Assembly: GCA_963971425.1 (NCBI GenBank)
Contig: OZ020517.1
Location: 5,954,501-6,018,500 of the forward strand
Direction: 5' to 3'
Length of the DNA: 64,000 nucleotides
Source of the DNA: Bryoerythrophyllum caledonicum
Taxonomy: Eukaryota > Streptophyta > Bryopsida > Pottiales > Pottiaceae
Made by a program: the position numbers and the translations under genes
Notes under the pieces: model-generated
What the model was told of the DNA's origin: nothing
Database searches by the model: none
Seen by the model: the letters and a program-made list of their open reading frames with translations, nothing else
Part shown: positions 37,079-48,600 of the stretch, piece after piece
How positions within the stretch are numbered: position 1 is the first letter of the stretch
Layout: every line of letters begins with the position of its first letter

Positions 37079-39017
37079 TGATTAGGAATGCTCATGGAAT
37101 GGTGGCAAGGAATTGGAAGTTATTGAGCTCGGTAGGCTTCAGGGCCGAAGCTTCTTTTGGGCAACCGTTGGGCCTTGTCTAAACATATTCTTTTTAGGGA
37201 AATTGACCAATATACTCTTGGAGTACATAGTCGTTGGACCGAAAAGAATATTTGAAAGTAAAAAATTTCTATCATCATGAAAGTATATGATTGTAAATTA
37301 CTTCCACTATCATTCATCCAACTCATCTCAACGTGACTGGTCAAATATTTACCAACGTTGGCTTTTTGTTGGATGTAAAACTTCATTTAGGCTACATTGG
37401 TATTAGAGAACAAATTAGAGTATAATACCCTCAACATGAGGGTCAGATTTTGATCATGTATGGATGCCATTATCAACAACTTCAAATACATTTGGTCCTT
37501 TAGATGGTAGAATAGTTACTGAGCTTCAGTGATTAGACTTCATACCATAACTTTTGACGTACATAGTCAAATGTCGAAGCCATTAATTATATTAATTGTA
37601 ATGTTAAATTCAAAAGAGAGGGACAAACTGTTTGTCAGAAAATGAATGTCCTTGGGGCTAAATTATCATAATGAAGAATAAAAGTTGATAAAAAATCAAC
37701 TCAAAATCATTCAATTATGTCTATTCAATATATTACAATTTCGATGAGAGACTTCAACTGTAATGTATCATCTTCCATCAATACGTGTCACCAAAAGTAC
37801 ATTTCCAGTGAAAATTTCCAGAGACCATATTCTAAACAAGGTCTAAGGAGTCCTGGGGAAAGCAAGTTACACAAGATATATGGTTTGGGAGGAGTCAGGA
37901 CTGTATATGGTCTGTGAACGTGGAACCTTTCTGACGCTTGTCTTCAACTGACTTTTGTCCTCAACTGCTTGATTTTACCGCTAGCACAATTTTCAAAATC
38001 ATCGAACTGGGAGCCAGCTTCTTCTCACGACGTGTGTAATCTCACAGATGTAATCTCACGTTGTCGTAATCCACGATTTGCACTCCAAGATGGGATTTTA
38101 GCCTTGTGTACAATGAGAGACATCAAGTATACATTACCACTAATACATGTCTCTTAAGTGTTGAATAAAGTAATTTGTAGATTTGAAGTCTAAAATGTCT
38201 CTGCTGTCTAGATTTATTCGCAACGAAGTTCCTGTGAAGTGTAGATGATGACTATTCTGTGCACGATGTTCCTGTGAATGTACCATTACCTGTTCTAGAT
38301 CTGGAGGTCTTGCATTGGACTTCGTCACAGAACCCAACTCTGGCGGAGTGCCGGCAGAAACGGATTCTGCGGTTCAGTCTTGGTGATTTGCCGGTTCAGT
38401 CTTGTAGGATTCGTTAGAGAAGTTTGCAGGATTCGTCACAGTATTGGTGAGAAGTTTGCTGGATTTGTTGCTGGACTCATCGCGTATGTGGTGATCGTCG
38501 TATCTGTGCTGGATTCGTCGTTGTTGAAACTTGTGGTTGTTGGCGTACTCTGGTTGTGTCCTGGTGCGAACGCTAGGTCGATTATGGGTCTCGTTAGGTC
38601 TTGAAGTGCGTCGTTAGGTCTCGTTAGGTTTTCAAGTGCGACGTTTGGTTCCAAGGAGGCTTCGGCGCCGAAGCCTTCTCGATGTGCAGAACGCAGTATC
38701 TCCGTCGACATCCTGGCGACAAGACCTCGACCTCCCAGCGCCGAATTTTTGGCACCACGGGACAGATTCCATCGTGACAGCCAATGGCGAGACACGCAAC
38801 GCGACTCTTCGCTGCGGAACAGAGTGCCGCGACTGGCATCGAGACACTCACCTTGACCTGCAGCGAGACTTGCACCTGGACACTTCGCAATCAGTGCCGG
38901 AATTGCAGCAGGACACTCCGCAGCACAATCTCACCAACAGTGCCGACTTCTTCCGTGTAGGTCGTTTAATTTGATAATTGTGTTGTGTGCCGGTGACAGG
39001 AAGTTGACAGAAGAACG
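37079..39017. other. Non-coding stretch upstream of ParB-methyltransferase gene
   Basis: No supported protein gene. The part from about 38300 is GC-richer, and a splice donor (GTAG/GTCG near 38960) could end an untranslated leader exon for the gene starting at 39018. Frames on both strands at 38430-39200 are short and motif-free. Confidence 0.4.
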
Positions 39018-42000
39018 ATGGAGGCTCCTCTCGGAGAGAGTTCGGCACCGAACCCTCCTGTTGTTGCGAATGTAAGTCTTCCAGTTGATTACGGTTCTGG
39101 ATATGTATATCTACAGTAGTTGCGCTTGGTGCGCTCGATACCTTTCGGGATCCTTCAAGCTGAATCCAGATTCTCTTGTTGGTCACAGGAGGGAGCCGAG
39201 ATGACACAGGACGGAGAGCAGCTGGAGCCTTTGGCGCCGAACTCTTGCATGGCGACCGAGGTAAGCCTTAACTTTGACCTCGAAATCTAGCAGAATGTGG
39301 TCGATCCGACTCTGGTCAGGCTCTCAGTTACTAAATTGAGATCTTACTTTAGAAGATATTCACGGTCAAAGTTAGCTGGTCGAGATCTTCAAACCTAGCT
39401 GGTTGAGCTGCATCAACGCGTTGATGGTCTGTTCATGCGAATTCTGCATGTCATTAATGGCCATGTACGTCATGATCTCGAAGTACTATCATAAGTCCAA
39501 CTCGGGTCAGGTTCTCAATTACTAAATTAAGATCGAATGAAGTTCAACTTTTGGAAGGTTGTAGAGATTTCCCATACCATTAAAATGACACCATTCATGC
39601 TTCAAAATTCCTCATACTTGAGGAGATATTCTCAGTCAAAGTTTGAAAACACTATTAGGGCATGCTGTAATCACTGTTCTCGAGAAGGTTATGAATAGTT
39701 TTCCTGCAGACAATAGTTTCGGTGTTGTCTTGGGAGATAGTTTTCAGTTCCAATCCTCTCACTGGGTGGGTGCAAGATGGGTTCAGGCTCTGCGCTAGAC
39801 CCTTGAAGCTCACATGCACACGTTGAGTATGCACACGTTGAATATGCTCACATGCACACGTTGTAATTGCTGTGGTGATGGATCATCTTGTAGATTGTGT
39901 AGGGCGAGTGTACTTCATGTGCCTGCAGTATGAATTGGAAGTTGCGGGTTAGCTAGGAACAGTAGCTCACCCAAGAGTGAGTTCTAAAGGAGCCGTCGGA
40001 AGTGCAAACCAAAAGGATTTTAGTTCTAGAGTGTCAACTGTTAGCTGAGGAGCTGGACTGTGTTTGCATGTAGCGGAGCATTATTATGAAAGGCAACATA
40101 AATTGACTGTTCCCACGCTGCAATGCTTGCTATTTGCTAGTGTCCACCATTCGACAATTCTGGGGAAGTGGGCTTGGTTGATCATTTGAACGTACCTTTC
40201 TCAGGAGTAGCTTCCAGTTTTTTATATGGGCTGAAAAGAGTGGACAATCATTTGCACACTGAAATTTGAGGTGCAACTGTGGCCTACTCGACTAATCTAT
40301 ATTATGGTAGAACGAACATTATCTATGTCTTGGGGGCTACAGACTCAATCATGCTGGAATATCCAGTCTGAGTGAGACTCGTAAAATTTTGAAGTATTTC
40401 AGTATTGCTTCTCATGGAGAGAGTTTTCTTCGCAGTTTTGCGTCCTGCCCAAAACTGCGGTGTATGCTCATTAATACTCATAATCTGCCCAAAATCAGTT
40501 AGATCGCAGTAACATTATATATTCACCAAAAAATGAGTTTTTTCATTTTTTCGAATTTTGTTTTTCGTACATGTAAAAGGGATAGTAAAGCATGATCTCA
40601 CCGTTTGGATTTTCAATACAATAATTTTTTTCATGCCTTAGTATTACTATTTGTATTTCAGCATACCTCCATGTGGAAAATTGAAAGCTTTGGCATTATC
40701 TAGTATTGCTATGATTTAGTGAATTCTTTAATATTTGGATACAGGTCACTGATTCGGAGGATTCAGTTGCCGACTCCGACGACTGCACAACGGTGAAGTG
40801 TCCACCAAATTGCCACGATGCTAAAGAAGGGGAGCGATTGCGGCGCAAGTTGGAGAAGCGAGACTATCACTCCATTTTAAATAGCATGCGATCTTTGGAT
40901 TTAGGGTTACAAATCCCATTATGCAGGCTCTTACCTTTGCCACGAGTTAGACCAGTTCAAGAGGTGGATGTCCGACGCTTGGAGATTCTTTTTGAAGATT
41001 GTGATGGATATGATGATGCAGATCGTGCTCTATACGTGTCCATCTACAACGATAAGGAGACCACTACTGACGTTGGAGACGAGCATCGAACTTCTTGGGG
41101 TCATCATTGGCATGATGCAAATGACCGGTTTGACGCCCAGCTTGAGTCTTCAGCTTTATACGCTCATCTGAGAGGTAAGATGTTCTATGTTTGGGATGGC
41201 AATCACAGATTCTCTGCTTGGTGGCGCAAAATCAACATCGATCACTCTGAGGAAGCTCGCTGGCATTTCTCAGTCATCTGCATCGTCTTGGACCCCCGAG
41301 GCCGCATTGGACCTCTTCTGAATGCAATGAACGACGTTAACTGGTATGTCTTTGAAATTTCTATTTTTTCAAATTCCATTTTTTCATTTATTTTCTTTAA
41401 CCACTCTCAAATTAGGTCCACTCAAAATGATCATGTCAAGATTAGTCTCCCTGCTCGATTGACACGGATGCGATATTTTGGAGCACTTTCATTGGAGGAC
41501 TTTCGTGACTTGCTGATTCCCACTGAGTACAAAACTTGTGGAAAAATAAAAAAGAGTAGGCCGACGTGGTTCCCTCTCACGGTTGATGTCTTCATCTCCT
41601 TTTTGTATCGGGTGCGTTTTCTTTTATCACATTTGAGATTTCAAGATTATTTCACTCAATATTTAATAAAGACTTCGTTGCTAATAATTGAAACTTATTC
41701 CCAGGCTGACATATCCCGTGCTTCTGATGAGGCTGTCCGTGAGTACAATGATCGTACTCAGGAGAAGGATAGGACTGCGGAGGCCGTGTGGGGGGTCATG
41801 CAGGCTGCTTCAGAAAAAGCCATCAAAGTCAATAAGCAGAAGGACTTTCTGAAGTACTTGACTGTGGCGAATCCTAGAAATGGGGAGGATTTCTTCAATC
41901 AGGTTAGAGCATTTCAACTCTATTTCTACTTTCATGTCATGTACATATACTGTCTTTCGTGACTTTTCATATTTTATTTCATGTCATTTATCATAAATAT

Positions 42001-44723
42001 TTTTTATGGGCAACAGATCAATTTGCACTATAGTACAAATTCCAAGCCAGAGATGACAATTGAGAAGCTTCAAAAGATTGCAACATCTGTGGTGGAGCCA
42101 GAATTTAAAGCCAAATGGCTTCGGTGGTGGAATTCAGGCACTATGCGGCGAGCCGCCTACCGCTTCCTTCCTGCCAATTTTAAGGAGGCAGACCTTGATT
42201 CTTGGCTCAACAAAGCCACATTTTGGGCTCAGGTAATGTGATTTCCTTGCATTCATTATTCTTCTTCTGTAACTTCATTTAATTCCACTGCTTGATTATA
42301 TATATTCATTGCAGATCGAAGACCGTGTTGTCAAGCAGTTCAATGAGATTTCTGGTGATGAATTGGGTAATATTGATTGGAGTGCATCTGGAGGCATCAA
42401 AAAGCCCTCTGATTTTGTGGAGTCTTGGAGAATTTTGCTTTGGGACAAAGCGTTCCAAACTTTTCTCCACCCAAATGCTACCCCTCCTTTTATGAAGGGA
42501 TCCATATTTGATGATCATCCTGGAGCTCAATTGGCAGAGAGACGTGTGTTATATCGGTATTTTTTGAACCTTAACTTATATATTTATAATTGTCTCCTTT
42601 CACTACATTGAATTTTTTGAGCTTGCTAAAAAATTTTCTTCTGGCAGATATATGATGCGGGAGCTTATTTCTAAACATGCCATTCCATCTCAATCTCTCC
42701 CACCCTATGTTGAAGCTTGGATCAAGCTTTCCTCCGACCTTTGCATGTATACTCCAGTGCAACAAAAGAGGTACGCAGCCAATCACCTCGAAGCTGGGTG
42801 TTGGTACCTTGATTGTTCACCAAACTATACTCCGGATGATGAGGTACACATTAGGAATAACCTTGATGCTGCTTCTGTGTCTCCTACTGGAGCTACCGAA
42901 GTTGTCGACCTTCTTGAGGAAGACTCTATTCAACCAATTCATGTTCGTGGCGACGGTTCATCTCAGAAGAAGAAACCTTTGACCAAAGCCCAGAAGGAGG
43001 CGGTAAACAAGGTTACACAAGTGAAGGAGGTAGGAGATGCCACTACTACTGCGGCCTCTAGTCTTCCTACATTCTCAGTATTACCTAGCAATATCACTGC
43101 CCCAACAAGTGACCAACATGGTATGTTACCACACTCTTCATCTCAGTTCCCTACCACTTCAAGTGTTGCACAAGCCACGGAGGAGCTCCTTGGGCAACGG
43201 AAAGTCCGCCAGCTGCCCTCTGCTTCCACCTCTGTTGCACAGATACATCCTTTGGACGTGATGTTGGAAAATGCGTCCCTTTTTGCGGTAATGGAGACTC
43301 TTGGTAGGCCAGCAGGCCCTGATCAAATATGGGAGACGCTTCATCAATTTATTACCCAGGTATTTTTTCATATTTATTACCTATTTTAGTTCTTTAGACT
43401 ATTCATCAGATTATTCATCATTTCATCTCACTTCTTATTGTTTCATGCAGGTTGGTTCTGGTCGAACACGTCGTGTGTCTTCTCCACATTGTAAGAACAC
43501 CGGTCTGGATCTCATCATCGCCGACATTCCAGAGAATCTGCCAGTGCCTGGCATTTCAACGCCGCCTTCGACAATTCCACAATGGAATTCACGACCTGAA
43601 CGGTATGTAGAGTCCATTTTTGAGTTTGGTGATGCATATTTACATGATGACGCCGCCATTCTTCTTTTCCACTGTGATGATCGTGCACTCTGCTCCGAAG
43701 TTGAAGAAGTTGCGGAGCAATATAGCTTCCACTTTTGTAAAGATTGGTGGGGAATTAATGATATTGCCTTGGCATCTCCAAAGTTCCCCTCGACCACGGT
43801 ACGATATATTTTCCAATTCCATTCTCTCTTTTGGATTTTTTTTTATCATTTGTGATTTTTAATGGATTGGGTCTATTGCAGTCGCATCGCTTTTGGATCC
43901 AGCTCTTTGTCCGTGATGAACCCATTCAATTACAATTCTCTATCATAGAGAATCGTGAGCTTTCGGATGTGGGTCTCGAAGTTGAGCAGACTGACACTTT
44001 TTTCAATCTCACCACCGTCAAGAACCAGCTCATGCGAGGGAGTTTGCCCTGGCGTGGTGCACGGGAAAAAGATCCCCTTTTCATGCAAGTCTTGATTGAG
44101 TCCTTCACAAAACCTGGTGACATCCTGTTGGATTGGAAGGCCTCCACTGGTACCATTCATGAACTCTTTATTTATTTTTGCAATTTGATTTCTTGTTAAC
44201 CATTATCATATGATTATTTATATGTTTTCTAATTCTTGCAGGTGCCTCTATTCGTGCCTGCCAAGCCACTGGTAGGCACATTGTTGCATTTGAAGATGAT
44301 CTGGATATCTTCACTACAATCCTCCAGCCATTGGTTGCTAAGCCTTCTCCTCCTCCGGCGGTTGCCAGGAAGTCTGTCAGGAAGGCTAGCCAGCCTCTTT
44401 TAGAGGAGCGCCCATCAAAGAAGCCAAAACGCAATCGATTTGCCTGTGCGTAAGTTTTTTTTTATTTATCCATTCTAAAATATTTGTAATCCATATACTC
44501 TACTTGTTAGCGGATCACTAACTGTATGTTATGCAGAGCTGTTTGTTCGAGCCTTCTGGAGGCTTTCACGCTTCCAAGCTATGCCGAGGATATGGCTAAT
44601 GCATATGCACACACTCCTTCTCCAGCTCCTTCTCCTCCCCGCCGCGCATTCCATTCCAGTGTGGAACAATTTATGGATGTTGAGGCTTCGGAAGGGGATG
44701 TTAGTGAGGGATATAGTAGTTAG
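39018..44723 (+). CDS. ParB-like / N6-adenine-methyltransferase-like fusion protein (transposon cargo)
   Basis: Twelve exons join in phase: 39018-39071, 39189-39260, 40745-41343, 41416-41611, 41705-41902, 42017-42232, 42315-42556, 42648-43359, 43451-43798, 43882-44149, 44242-44449 and 44537-44723, for 1099 residues with no stop or frameshift. The N-terminal third resembles a ParB/sulfiredoxin-type domain: VDVRRLEILFED, then VWDGNHRFSAW (about 191-201), the G-x-x-R box of that fold. The C-terminal part follows the order of beta-class adenine methyltransferases: DLIIADIPEN at 783-792 where DPPY is expected, then FTKPGDILLDWKASTG and ATGRHIVAFEDD (about 953-988) where P-G-D-x-V-L-D-P-F-x-G-S-G-T and G-R-x-x-x-G-x-E are expected. 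The altered tetrapeptide and SAM loop suggest no methyl transfer. A basic patch (KKPKRNR) and Pro/Ser-rich tail end the protein. Bacterial and phage proteins pair these domains; here the gene is fully intron-split, so it is long resident. Possible role: DNA binding or epigenetic control of the element. Confidence 0.8.
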
Positions 44724-45192
44724 GAAGGGTCTTCACTTGTAGCCCGTGATTTTACTAGTATTTGTATTTTCAGTGTCATTGACTTGTGAGTCCGACATGC
44801 ATATTTTTTATGTGCAATTTGGCTAACAATCATTACATGTGTTTCTAAATATTTATTTTATATATTATATATTTTGTATATGGCCTACTACTATTCATAG
44901 TTTTATTTGTGGGCCATAAATAGTAACTAATGTATTAAATATAATAAAGTAAATAAATTGGTAGAATTTATGAGATTTTACCCTTAGTTAGTCAATTAGA
45001 TGTGTGTATATGATTAGCAAAGATATTTCACTCAAATTTGAATTTCTAGTTTAGCAAGGATTGTATTTATCAAAGTCATTTGGTATTAGTGGGTAACGGT
45101 GACTTATCTAGAGAAATGATATGGATGGAAGTTGTACTGGATATCACTAACCAGTATTAAAGCTTGAGGTTTCTCATTGCAAAAAACATGTT
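44724..45192. other. Downstream region of cargo gene
   Basis: AT-rich sequence after the stop of the ParB-methyltransferase gene, presumably its 3' untranslated region and terminator. No gene seen. Confidence 0.5.
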
Positions 45193-45482
45193 TTTAAATA
45201 ATTGAAAAAAAATTTAAAAAAAAATATAGACAAAGAAGGAGAAGAAAAAGAAAAAGAAGATAAAATTTTATACAAGAAAAAATAGAAGAAGAAAAAAAGG
45301 TAAAAACATTATTAAAAATAAAAAAAGAAAAAGAAAATATAAAAGAAGAAAAGAAGAAAATGAAGAAGAGAAAAAATGGAAAAGAAGAAGAAGAAGAGAA
45401 TAAATTTAAAAGAAAATGATAAGAAAATAATGGAAAGAGAAAAAGAAAAAAAACAAAGAAGAAGAAAAAGAAGATGTATGGA
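45193..45482 (+). repeat. Polypurine (A/G) tract
   Basis: Nearly 290 bases of almost pure A and G on the plus strand, dominated by GAAGAA and GAAAAAG words, near the right end of the Mutator-like element. The complement is a polypyrimidine tract. Mirror-type purine tracts can form triplex DNA; that is inference. Long phenylalanine-rich frames on the minus strand are artefacts of this tract. Confidence 0.8.
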
Positions 45483-45737
45483 GATGAAGAACAACAACAA
45501 TATAAAACAAAATCAAATAAAATCAAATCCTCCTACCGTTTTGTTTGCTCTTTTATTCTCAAAATTTCAATACAACAGATATAATGTCAAAATGCCCCAC
45601 TCACTGTAAACAAATCCCACGGTTATAGAACCTCTAATTACTAAAAAAAACCATCCAACCTCTGATAATCCACGGTAATAAATCCCTAGGATCTAAATTT
45701 TTGGAACTTTCATCTCGTCGCCACTTAAAATTCTCTG

Positions 45738-45785
45738 CTCACCGCTCACAGCTCACCGCTCTACGCTCACATAATAGCATTCCCC
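45738..45785 (-). repeat. Right terminal inverted end of Mutator-like element
   Basis: On the minus strand, from the outer end: GGGGAATGCTAT, a 2-base spacer, then five heptamers (TGTGAGC, GTAGAGC, GGTGAGC, TGTGAGC, GGTGAGC). It mirrors the left end at 31393-31434. Confidence 0.85.
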
Positions 45786-45795
45786 CATCAAAAGC
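45786..45795. repeat. Right target-site duplication of Mutator-like element
   Basis: CATCAAAAGC, identical to 31383-31392. Confidence 0.8.
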
Positions 45796-47269
45796 TAGAC
45801 TTATGGGTAGTTGGACAAGGTACTTTAGAGTTGATTAGTGCAATTATTTGAGGCGGGCTACAATGAAAGAAAGTTCCTGGTAGCCTTCATTGATTTTTGA
45901 AAGAATTATTGCTAGCTCTATGAGGCGGGGGATATTTGTTCTTTTGTGCATGCACGGTTTGCATTTGAGAGACAAAGTTGGCTTGGAGGCTTGCAAGACT
46001 ATGGATTTTATTGCGGCCCTTATTGGTTGTATTTTTTTCTTCCTTGTGGTGGTAGAAGGACTACTCTATATGGAGGTGTGGGATTTCATGGTTCCATGGG
46101 CTAAAGCAACAAAGTAGTTGCGGCAGGTGTCTCCACAAAAGCAAAGTTCAAGGTTGATTGTAGAAGTAGGACGGGGGTTGAATTTGAGCATCTTGTAAAA
46201 TATCTCATTTATTGAGGAGGTTGAGCACATGTGTTTGAAGCTACTAAATGACAACAGAGCCTGACTATGGCTAATACTAAATATAAATCTTGTGCTATTT
46301 GCCAAGTTTGGTATTTTTCTAGTGTAGAAGAAATGTTTTTGTCCATTTGGTGATGGATGAATGTATGTTTTTGTTATTTTTGATACTACTTGTTGTGTGC
46401 AAGAAGTCTTATACTCTTGTTCCTAAAAGACAAGTTTACTTTGGTGAGGTCCACAACCATACACGTGCTCAAGTATTAACAAAATTTATAGAACCACAAG
46501 AATACCATCTAAACTTCGCTACACCAAAAAAATTATATATAATGTAGTGGACATCAAATGCAAACTTGGACAACAATTGCAAACTACTTATTTTGGTGTA
46601 GGGATGATACAATACATTAAATGCCAACTCAAACACTATCTATCAACTCTTGTAAAATTTAGAACAGTTTTTTACTTGATGCCTTTTGATGTAGAGATCA
46701 AATAATCAACAAATTATGTAAATAAACAATGTCGTGCTTTGGTGTCGTTGTCCTTGTTCTTTGACGCATTGTGAATGTGGGCCAAATGCCAAATATGAAC
46801 TGGAGTGTCCTTGGAGACAGTAAAGTATTTGCTTCCGACGAGGCTGACATGGTAGAGCCGACACGTCCCAGAGGGAATCAAAGCATGCATCAATGCACTT
46901 TTGGGAGAAGACGCTTGCAAGCTGACACAATGCATGGTGATACATGTTCCATGTGCTTGCAGGCTAATGTAGGGCATGGTAGTTCATGATTGTTGGCCAA
47001 CACAATGTTTGCAAGCCGATGTAACACGTGGTAATATTTGCTTACACTCTTAGTGGAAGACGTGCTTGCATTAAGACAATGCACTTGGTGGTGATACGGG
47101 TTTCATGTGCACAAAAATAGCGAATGTCGTTGTGAAAAAAAAAGTTGAAAGTCTTTGACACGTAGTGTATTGGACAAAGTTTAAATGCAAATTCAAATGC
47201 AGATTTGTTTATTCAACACGCCGCTAATTACAAAGACCGATTAAAACAAGGTATTATTACCAACAGTCT
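45796..47269. other. Intergenic with degenerate repeats
   Basis: No gene seen. From about 46920 to 47105 words such as ACACAATG, CATGTGCTTGCA and GGTGATAC recur in imperfect copies, suggesting an old tandem array. Confidence 0.45.
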
Positions 47270-48600
47270 CACAAATTGTACAGTACCCACCAATAAGTAT
47301 ACGTTCATTTTGCATATGTACGTTTCCACTCTACACTGCTGCCAACTTTGACACCCTTTTAAAGGCTGAAAAATTGTCAATTCACCATGATATTTTTGGC
47401 ACAAGATCATTTCTACGTTGACAACATGTGTGCAAAATTTCAAGGTCGGAAGTCGAATTAAAAGAAAGATATTCAAGATCTACCAACATGGGTAGCACTA
47501 AGAAAAGTTTCATAGCTACGAACTTTGACACCCTCCCAAGGATTGAACTTTTTCTTTTTGCCCATGTAATTTTCGGCATGGGACCGCCTCTGTGTTTATT
47601 ACATGTTTAAAGTCTAAAACATCCACACAAAGAGACATATTTAAAATCTAGCAACATGTGTAGTTGTGAGTGTAGTTGTAAGAAACATTTCACTCCTGGC
47701 CAACTTTGACACACTCCCAAGGATTAAATCTTTTGTTTTTGCGCATGAAATTTTTGGCATGAAACCATTTCAATATCAAATACATGTGTGCCAAGTTTTA
47801 AGGCTAGAATACCTACACAGCAAAAGATTTTTGAAATCTACCAACATGTGTAGTTGTGAGAAACATTTCACTCTTGCCAAATTTGACACCCTCCCATGGA
47901 TTGAGTTTTATATTTTTTCCCATGAGATTTTGGACATAAGACCATCTCTATGTTGATTATATGTGTGCTTAATTTCAAGTCTAAAATATCCACGATAGAA
48001 AAGAAAAAATTCAAAATCTACCAACGTGCTAATTGTGACAAACAACCAAGGGTACCATTTCAACTTTGGCACCTTCCCTAGGTTTGAAAAATTGTTATTT
48101 TACTATAAATTTTTTAACACATGATCACCTCTATGAATATAACATGTGTGCCAAATTTCAAGGCTAGAAGATGAATAAAAAAACCCATATTCAAAATCTA
48201 CCAACATGTGTAACTATGAGAAACAATCTTGTGTATCTATTATTGTATTCATCACATGGCTTTGAAATTTAACACACATGTTATGAGCATAGAGATGATC
48301 TTGTGATAAAACTTTCATGGTAAAATATCAAATTTTCAGCCCTCAAGAGGGTGTCAAAATTGGCAATAGTGAATGGCTTACAACTACACTTGTTGGTAAA
48401 TTTGGAATATCTTTTTCTATATTCATCTTCTGGCCTTGAAATTTGGCACACATGTTGTCAACATAGAAATGATCTTGTGCCAAAAATTTCATGGTAAAAT
48501 GACATTTTTCCAGCCCTTAGGAGGGTGTCAAAGTTGGCAGCAGTGTAGTGTGGAAACATTCATGAACGTATATTTATTGGTGGGTACTGTACATGCACAT
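47270..48600. repeat. Foldback array of ~180-bp satellite-like units
   Basis: Five plus-oriented units begin with CCAACTTTGACACCCTCCC or close variants at about 47343, 47519, 47699, 47877 and 48058 (spacing 176-181). Each continues with a GAAATTTTTGGCA-like block and an ACATGTGTGCCAAATTTCAAGG-like block. After about 48230 the same unit appears twice inverted (blocks at 48346-48380 and 48512-48545). The outermost flanks are also inverted copies: GTACAGTACCCACCAATAAG at 47278 matches the complement of the end near 48590. The whole could fold into a long hairpin. It is a foldback-type element or a satellite fragment with a palindromic junction; no protein is encoded. Confidence 0.8.

Larger units (their letters stand above)
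31393..45785. mobile_element. 14.4-kb Mutator-like DNA transposon with ParB-methyltransferase cargo
   Basis: The interval is bounded by an exact 10-bp duplication and by inverted ends. Left end: 12 bases ending GCTAT, a 2-base spacer, TGTGAGC, then GGTGAGC three times (to 31434). Right end, read inward on the minus strand: 12 bases ending GCTAT, a 2-base spacer, TGTGAGC, one variant unit, GGTGAGC, TGTGAGC, GGTGAGC (to 45738). Similarity resumes inside, around CTATAACCGTG and ATTTxTTxACAGT (31540-31573 against 45600-45633 inverted). Contents: a leftward transposase gene, a small rightward gene at 36.5 kb, and a rightward 12-exon ParB-methyltransferase-like gene. The internal genes are MULE-type, and the duplication length agrees. 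It is far longer than ordinary MULEs. Confidence 0.85.

Noticed and set aside
39018-44723. Bacterial contamination as the source of the ParB-methyltransferase-like gene
   Set aside because: Eleven in-phase GT-AG introns and placement between transposon ends show a eukaryotic, long-resident gene.
45194-45526. Phenylalanine-rich minus-strand frames
   Set aside because: They simply translate the polypyrimidine complement of the polypurine tract.
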